Shown: piece after piece, positions 58,542-64,000 of the stretch
How the letters are laid out: every line of letters begins with the position of its first letter
How positions within the stretch are numbered: position 1 is the stretch's first letter
From: Doris montereyensis
Taxonomy: Eukaryota > Mollusca > Gastropoda > Nudibranchia > Dorididae
NCBI GenBank assembly: GCA_037039925.1
Contig: JAXRKP010000047.1
Span: 61,001 to 125,000, forward strand
Length of the DNA stretch: 64,000 nucleotides
Reading direction: 5' to 3'
Notes under the pieces: generated by a model
Database searches by the model: none
What the model was told of the DNA's origin: nothing
Seen by the model: only the letters and a program-made list of their open reading frames with translations
Program-made: the position numbers and the translations under genes

Positions 58542-60001
58542 GTGAACATGTGAATAATGTGATTAGAGGTGTGTTTTCCAATGTTATTTTATACATTTAC
58601 TGCTGATTTGTCTTTCCTGCATGCTTACAATTGACAATCATGTAGGGTCAGTTGTCACTCATTTGACAACTTAATTACAATCAAAAGATTTCATCAATGG
58701 AAAACTGATCAAAATGAAAATAAAAGTAAAAGCAATGAAATTCATTCACTTTCAAACAAGAAACACGTAAGGCTCAGTCAGATAATGTAACTGTAACAAA
58801 ACAAAAAAAATTTCTCCTGAATTTTTTAAAAGATCATGCAACATTTCATAAAATTCTAAAGGTTACATTGCCGCTCATGACATCATGGGTTTAGATTTAT
58901 TGCCAGAGTAAGGGTTAAATATTTTAGCTTCATAAACGTATTTTATGCATGTAAAATTACAAATTAGCTTAAAAATAAAGTATTCAAAGGAAGAGAAATC
59001 AAAGAAGATACAATTGTGGAATAAATCTCACTTGGATAAAAGAAGTTATTAAAAACAAAATTGTTTTTAAAAATTATGAGCATTTGTTTCAGTTATACAA
59101 AATTGCATATTGGTCTTGTTTGAACATATGCAAATGACAAAGAAAATACACTCCACATGATAAGCAGCTGTGTTCTCTCGACTACATCCCTTTATAGTTC
59201 AGTTCATGGTGTAAGAATGTAAATAGAAAACAATGTGTGCATAACATTTTCTTTGAAAGCCCCAGAAATGCTCATAAAAAAACTGGTTTTCATCAATACT
59301 TCTAATAAGATTGACATAATTTAAATAATTAGTGGTAGCATAATAGACCTTTTACAGGTGGCGATCCATAATGAGGCATTTTGTCTCAAACAATATAAGT
59401 ATGACTTAATCCCCAGTTTTATTCTTGCGAATCATGTGGGCATTTACTGCAAATCTCTTCTCACACATAGTGCCCTGTTGACTTTTAGTGATATACATGC
59501 TTTTTGAACACGAATAAGAGCATCTTCCAACCAAACATATCATTTTGATTGGTAACTATGTTTCAAGGGCTATCACAATGATTGATTCAACTTAAACATA
59601 CTTTTATTTAAATGTTGTATTAATGATTTTCAGCTTGTGACCACAAAAATAACAAATGATCTTTAGACATCATAAAAGATAATTAAAAGTGCACTGCTGA
59701 GATCTCTCAATTTTTTCTCAAGCATTTACAAAATTTTATTATCTGGACCACATTTGACATAAAACTTTAAATTTTAAAAGGAAACTTACAAATACACCAA
59801 AGAAACCCACAAAACAATCTACAGTAGAATTAAAACCATGTTAAAATGAACATGAAATTTTGGTTTAGAGTAACAATGTCATGGAATCATTTTATATCAC
59901 GAACTCAAAGTGCAAATTTGCTTTTAACCCTAAATTTTTGTTTGGTAAAATTTTTTATTTTTTATCACTATTATGAGATGACTAGAATTGGACAAAGTGA
60001 C
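58542..60001. other. AT-rich, nothing recognised
   Basis: No supported feature. Confidence 0.5.
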
Positions 60002-60004
60002 TTA

Positions 60005-60664
60005 GGGTAGACCCACACGCGTCGGGCCCGACGGTCAGACCGGACATAATTCCGTGGGAAAAAATGCAACCCGGCTCATTAGTAGTGTCAGGTAACAAAA
60101 AACGACGATCCACCCACACCGAAACCCGACGTCCCGGAGCCGACTTTTTAGGAAGAACGTGTTCATTCCACGCCGTCCGTTAGGCGAAATGAGAGACAAT
60201 TTTATAGGTTTTTCCTATACAAATTATTTCCCTTTTCCCGCCACATGTCTATTAATAGCATTTTGCAATCTCAAGCGGTGGACTCGAGGATGCATTTCTC
60301 AGAACTTGGTCGGTTGACAATGGATGACGAAGCATTGATTCTTTGCGTACAGCATCGCTCGTCTATTTACAACAAGAAAGACCCGCTTCATCACAACAGA
60401 GGATATAGGTGGTGAAACTCACCAAGAGATTTCCGCTTTTGTTGTATGGGATGGACCAAAATCGTTTTGATGAGCTATTGTGCCTTCGTATCCTTCTTCT
60501 TAGCCACACTAACAACAACAATTTTTTCTCCTGCTACACGCCATTTTCTACAAATGCATGTGTTGTCTGACCGTCGGGTTCCGCTGGCGGTATGGGTGGC
60601 ACAGCCGGCAAAAAAACGTCGGGTCGGGTCTGACCGTCGGACCGACGCCGGTGTGGTTCTAGCC
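60005..60664 (+). mobile_element. PIF/Harbinger-like non-autonomous element carrying a MADF-like fragment
   Basis: The ends are inverted repeats of about 37 bp: left GGGTAGACCCACACGCGTCG, right (reverse complement) GGCTAGAACCACACCGGCGT, both continuing to CCGACGGTCAGACC. The 3 bp target duplication TTA flanks both ends (60002-60004, 60665-60667), as is typical of PIF/Harbinger. Inside, a plus-strand frame from ATG at 60320 reads MDDEALILCVQHRSSIYNKK then DPLHHNRGYRW before a stop. This matches the start of a MADF/Myb-like domain (LIxxVxxxPxLYxxxxxxxxNR). Downstream, LYGMDQNRFDELLCL (60437-60485) resembles a Harbinger transposase N-terminal motif. A second, internal TIR-like block (CCACCCACACCGAAACCCGA) lies near 60111. 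It is an internally deleted derivative. Confidence 0.85.
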
Positions 60665-60831
60665 TTAGAAGGATAACAGGACATGCCAAAAAATATTGTT
60701 GCACGATTGACAAAATTGGAGATCTACTCACATAAAGTATACCATAACAGTGAGGAGGGATATATATGGATATTTATAGGCTCGAAAACAGTAAACAAAG
60801 CTCAGTTTGTTTTTGTTTGTTTGTTTGTATC

Positions 60832-60960
60832 ATTGTAATTTACCTCATCCACCATAAGCTGTGTTCTCAGGATGAATTAAAAGGAAACAACAAGATGAAA
60901 AAAATGTGAAAAAGTGAAAGGAATGAAGTAGGACCTACTATCAGTACTCACCAACTGCAC
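60832..60960 (-). repeat. Family B repeat, with (TTTG)n next to its tail
   Basis: (TTTG)n at 60809-60828, then CATTGTAATTTACCTCATCC, GTGTTCTCAGGATGAATTAA, AAGGAAACAACAAGATGAAA and GAAGTAGGACCTACTATCAG. Confidence 0.92.
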
Positions 60961-61960
60961 ATAAACACAGCTAAAAACAATTATAATAAATAAAACATAA
61001 AAAATAATTGTTTAAAATTTGCATCAATGCACATGTCTGCACCACAAAACAGCAGTTTACTTCCTATTAATTGGATTTCCAAATTCGTCATTAGCGTCAT
61101 TCCACTAAATAGTGGACAATTCTTATCTATGATAAGAGCTAAAATACTGATGCTGGCAATATAAATATACATACAATACACATACACAGACAAAGATTTA
61201 TATAAATTGAATTGAAGAAGTATTACAAATATAAAAAAAGAATGCAACGAGGACGATTTTAGGCAAGATGTAGGTATCTCAGGAAAACATTCAAATTCAG
61301 CAAATGATAAGAATTTCATCAGACAAAATGGACTCATTTAAATATATCTGTTCTAAATCAGTTCAACATGTGCATATTAAAAACAACGTTATCGACATAC
61401 AAATTTTCTTTCCAATAATCTATTTTCAGAGAAATACATCTTTGACCACTTTATCTTTGAGATTACCTTTTTCTATAAATAAAGAGATGAGATGAAATCT
61501 GTGAGACAGATGTGAAGAAGCATTCTCTTTAAGCTTGATAATTTCTGTGATCGCTGATTCTACACTCTATCAGGCTCTCATTCTTTAATCGTATTAAAAG
61601 TAACTATAGAAGAATGAATGTATGAACATTAGTACAAGCGTGTTAAAGAAGATTTTAAAAAGACTTAGATCAATTAAAACCCAATAATGTCTCCTTGATG
61701 TTGTATTGCATCATACCAACAGTTTTAAAGTGCAAAATGCTATTCTTCAAGGAAGAAAAGAAATGATTTTTTAACAAAACAATTACATATACTATATATA
61801 CAACATTTTGAGATAAAAACAGTGTAACAAACTACGCCATAGTTTAATTTAGTTTAAACAATGCATAGCGTACAAAAGAAATATTTTTTTTAAACATTCA
61901 CCCTTAATGCTCTTTTGTTTCCTCTACTAAAGATACAGAATTAAATCTTCTAATACCTTT
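60961..61960. other. AT-rich, nothing recognised
   Basis: No supported coding or RNA feature. Confidence 0.5.
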
Positions 61961-62010
61961 CTTTCTTTCTTTCTTTATCAGTTCCCATTCTACCTTTCGA
62001 TGTATGGGTC
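61961..62010. repeat. (CTTT)n followed by a motif shared with 14225
   Basis: CTTTCTTTCTTTCTTT precedes ATCAGTTCCCATTCTACCTT then TCGATGTATGGG, nearly identical to 14225-14261. The element may extend into 62011-62240, which has higher GC than its neighbours. Confidence 0.55.
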
Positions 62011-62457
62011 AGATGCCCGGGTTGATCTTTCTCCAGGATGCCCTGTCCTGGCATTTTCTGTTTCCTTCCAAAAATGTTAAATTTCTATGCTACAATACCT
62101 CTTTTATATAGAGGTCTGCCTTTTGGTCTTTTACCTTGGGCTTTAGCATCTACTCTCCGTACAGGTGCTTACCTGTCCACTGCCCGGATCTTCTACAACC
62201 CTTACTTTAAAACTCTTCCGTCTTCATAAGAGATAACACTCTCACATATATCTGATACAAGCCTTTGAGATCTCAGTATAAGTATTATTATTATTGGCAG
62301 TGTTAATATCATTGCACAGAACACCCTCTATAAGGGGATCTCACATGTAATACTAATAACACATTTAAATTTCTACATATTCTTGAGAGATGCCAAAAAA
62401 TGGATTTAGCTGTACTCAATGCATATTTCTTAATGCAATCTTTTCTTAAAGAAGTAT

Positions 62458-62530
62458 TCATCGTAGGTTGCTGACCACGTCATTGTGATCATCCATTTTG
62501 GTAGCAGCTGGTTCAGCTTCTGCAGATCTT
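62458..62530 (-). CDS. Possible terminal coding exon of an unidentified gene (weak)
   Basis: On the minus strand, after GCTAACTAAAGATCTGCAG (branch-point-like CTAAC and a possible acceptor), a frame reads EAEPAATKMDDHNDVVSNLR and stops at TGA (62458-62460). It is hydrophilic and not low-complexity, but no family is recognised and the acceptor lacks a pyrimidine tract. Confidence 0.18.
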
Positions 62531-62604
62531 TAGTTAGCTAAAAGTGAAAAAACCCAAAACAATCGTATATCAGCAGGGATGGGGTTGAATGTGAGTGTGA
62601 ATGT

Positions 62605-62811
<207 letters not shown>

Positions 62812-63244
62812 ATAAATAAAACACTTTAATTTCCTTATTTTCATAAGACCACAGTTCTTCAATAGTAATCTACAGCACTTTTTCATATTTATGTACTAGT
62901 ACAGTGGACAATGGTTAGGCTGGAGAAAACCTGGTCCTTTCAATCTAATTGGGTTTAAAAGATGTTTTGCTTTACCGCTAGTTCAAAGGAAATGGCATAT
63001 AATAATGCTAATTAATTAATAAAGACATAGACCGGAAACGTTCAGAATTTAATTTTCTTTCGGTTCACTGCTACTTTCGTTTTAGTCCTTTTCAGTTTAA
63101 ACATTGTCCACGGTATTAACAAGGACGTTGTTTTCGCTCTTTTTTCAAACTGATGAGATACTAGGAAACTCATTTGCAGATAATATGTAGTCACAGCCTC
63201 ACCATGAAAAATACATAGCCAATCTTTTTTCTTTGTTGATATTA

Positions 63245-63929
63245 CAGTGGAACCTCTCTAATCAGGAACCCGGGGAATCAGGAAACTCGGCCAATCGGGA
63301 AGAATTCCCAGGGAACTGAATTGTTTCTATACATTTTACCTCTCTAAACGGGAAAGGTCACCGGCTAATCGGGACAATTTTCGCAGGCTTGCATTGATTA
63401 TCATCACCATTTCCCCCATATTGATATATTCCAACACCCACTTTTCATTCCAATATGGTTTCCGTGTTAACAAAACATCAATTATTACACCTGCATTAGT
63501 GTTATACGTGTTATACATTGTATAATGTGTACACAATGTCGCAAGTGCCAGTTCAGCGACGATCATAAGCCAGACACACCAGACATAGTCTTTTATTGCC
63601 CGTCTCATCCATCAATCACAAGGGTGGACATGCGAGGAAATTTAACAACCCACCATACCTTCTTGATTATGTGTCTTATCTACCTCCGTCCAAGGAAGAT
63701 CAATTGAGAGTGTGAGTGACATTTTTGATGAATGCCATCTTCGTATTGATCAACTGATCCTGTGGCTACTTGTTCATTTAATTCTGCATTTTACCACTCA
63801 CAAAGGGCTTAGGTACCTCAAACTGCTGAGGAAAAACCAAAATCCCTAGGTCCCGGGCAAATCGGAAACCCAACAAATCAGACCGGTTTACCAATCCACC
63901 GAGACTTCCTGATTAGAGAGGTTCCACTG
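63245..63929. mobile_element. pogo/Tigger-like DNA element with TA duplication
   Basis: Left end CAGTGGAACCTCTCTAATCA then GGAA, right end TTCCTGATTAGAGAGGTTCC then ACTG: perfect 24 bp inverted repeats, flanked by TA on both sides. Internal repeats of the terminal sequence (CCTCTCTAAACGGGAAAGG, GGCTAATCGGGACAATTTT, GGCAAATCGGAAACC) are present. At 685 bp it has no intact transposase; a short trace (DIFDECHLRIDQL near 63718) is unassigned. Confidence 0.88.
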
Positions 63930-64000
63930 TACCACTATGGTAAATCGGCTGAATATAGTCATAATAGTGCTCTAAGTGGTTAACAATTCTAATCACCAGT

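Overview
The window looks like nuclear DNA of an invertebrate animal, most likely a mollusc and perhaps a gastropod. The grounds are an intron-split metazoan gene, a eukaryotic tRNA with an A-box, a B-box and a T-run terminator, several tRNA-derived SINE families with target-site duplications, degraded LINEs, TA- and TTA-flanked DNA transposons, and very abundant long microsatellites. The phylum is an inference from repeat style, not proven.

The one confidently identified gene is ARFGAP1 (Arf GTPase-activating protein 1) on the minus strand, 33497-41558. Seven coding exons join in phase to give about 273 residues: the full zinc-finger ArfGAP domain, a Ser-rich linker and the first ALPS-like lipid-packing region. 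The remaining C-terminal exons were not found. On the opposite strand, 376 bp upstream of its ATG, lies an intact tRNA-Pro(TGG) gene at 41935-42006.

Layout. 1-33 kb is intergenic or downstream-intron DNA dominated by microsatellites and dispersed repeats: a ~130 bp family (called B), a ~300 bp tRNA-headed SINE (A), a 288 bp tRNA-headed SINE (E), two minisatellites, and LINE 3' ends at 7.4, 31.3 and 32.5 kb. 33.5-41.6 kb is ARFGAP1, with a MITE and duplications in its introns. 42.8-48.9 kb is a LINE graveyard: an RTE-like element, a short opposite-strand LINE tail, and an RNase H-bearing I/Nimb-like element, all with broken frames. 49-62.5 kb is AT-rich and mostly featureless; it holds two weak putative exons, two hairpins, a 390 bp insertion of unknown class with a 10 bp direct repeat, and a 660 bp PIF/Harbinger-like element carrying a MADF-like fragment. 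A pogo/Tigger-like element with TA duplication sits at 63245-63929.

Most long open frames are artefacts of simple repeats. I see no convincing novel multi-gene system. The most useful leads are the modular, chimeric SINE families with a shared 3' end, the Harbinger derivative, the unclassified 390 bp insertion, and a head-to-head SINE pair able to fold into long dsRNA.
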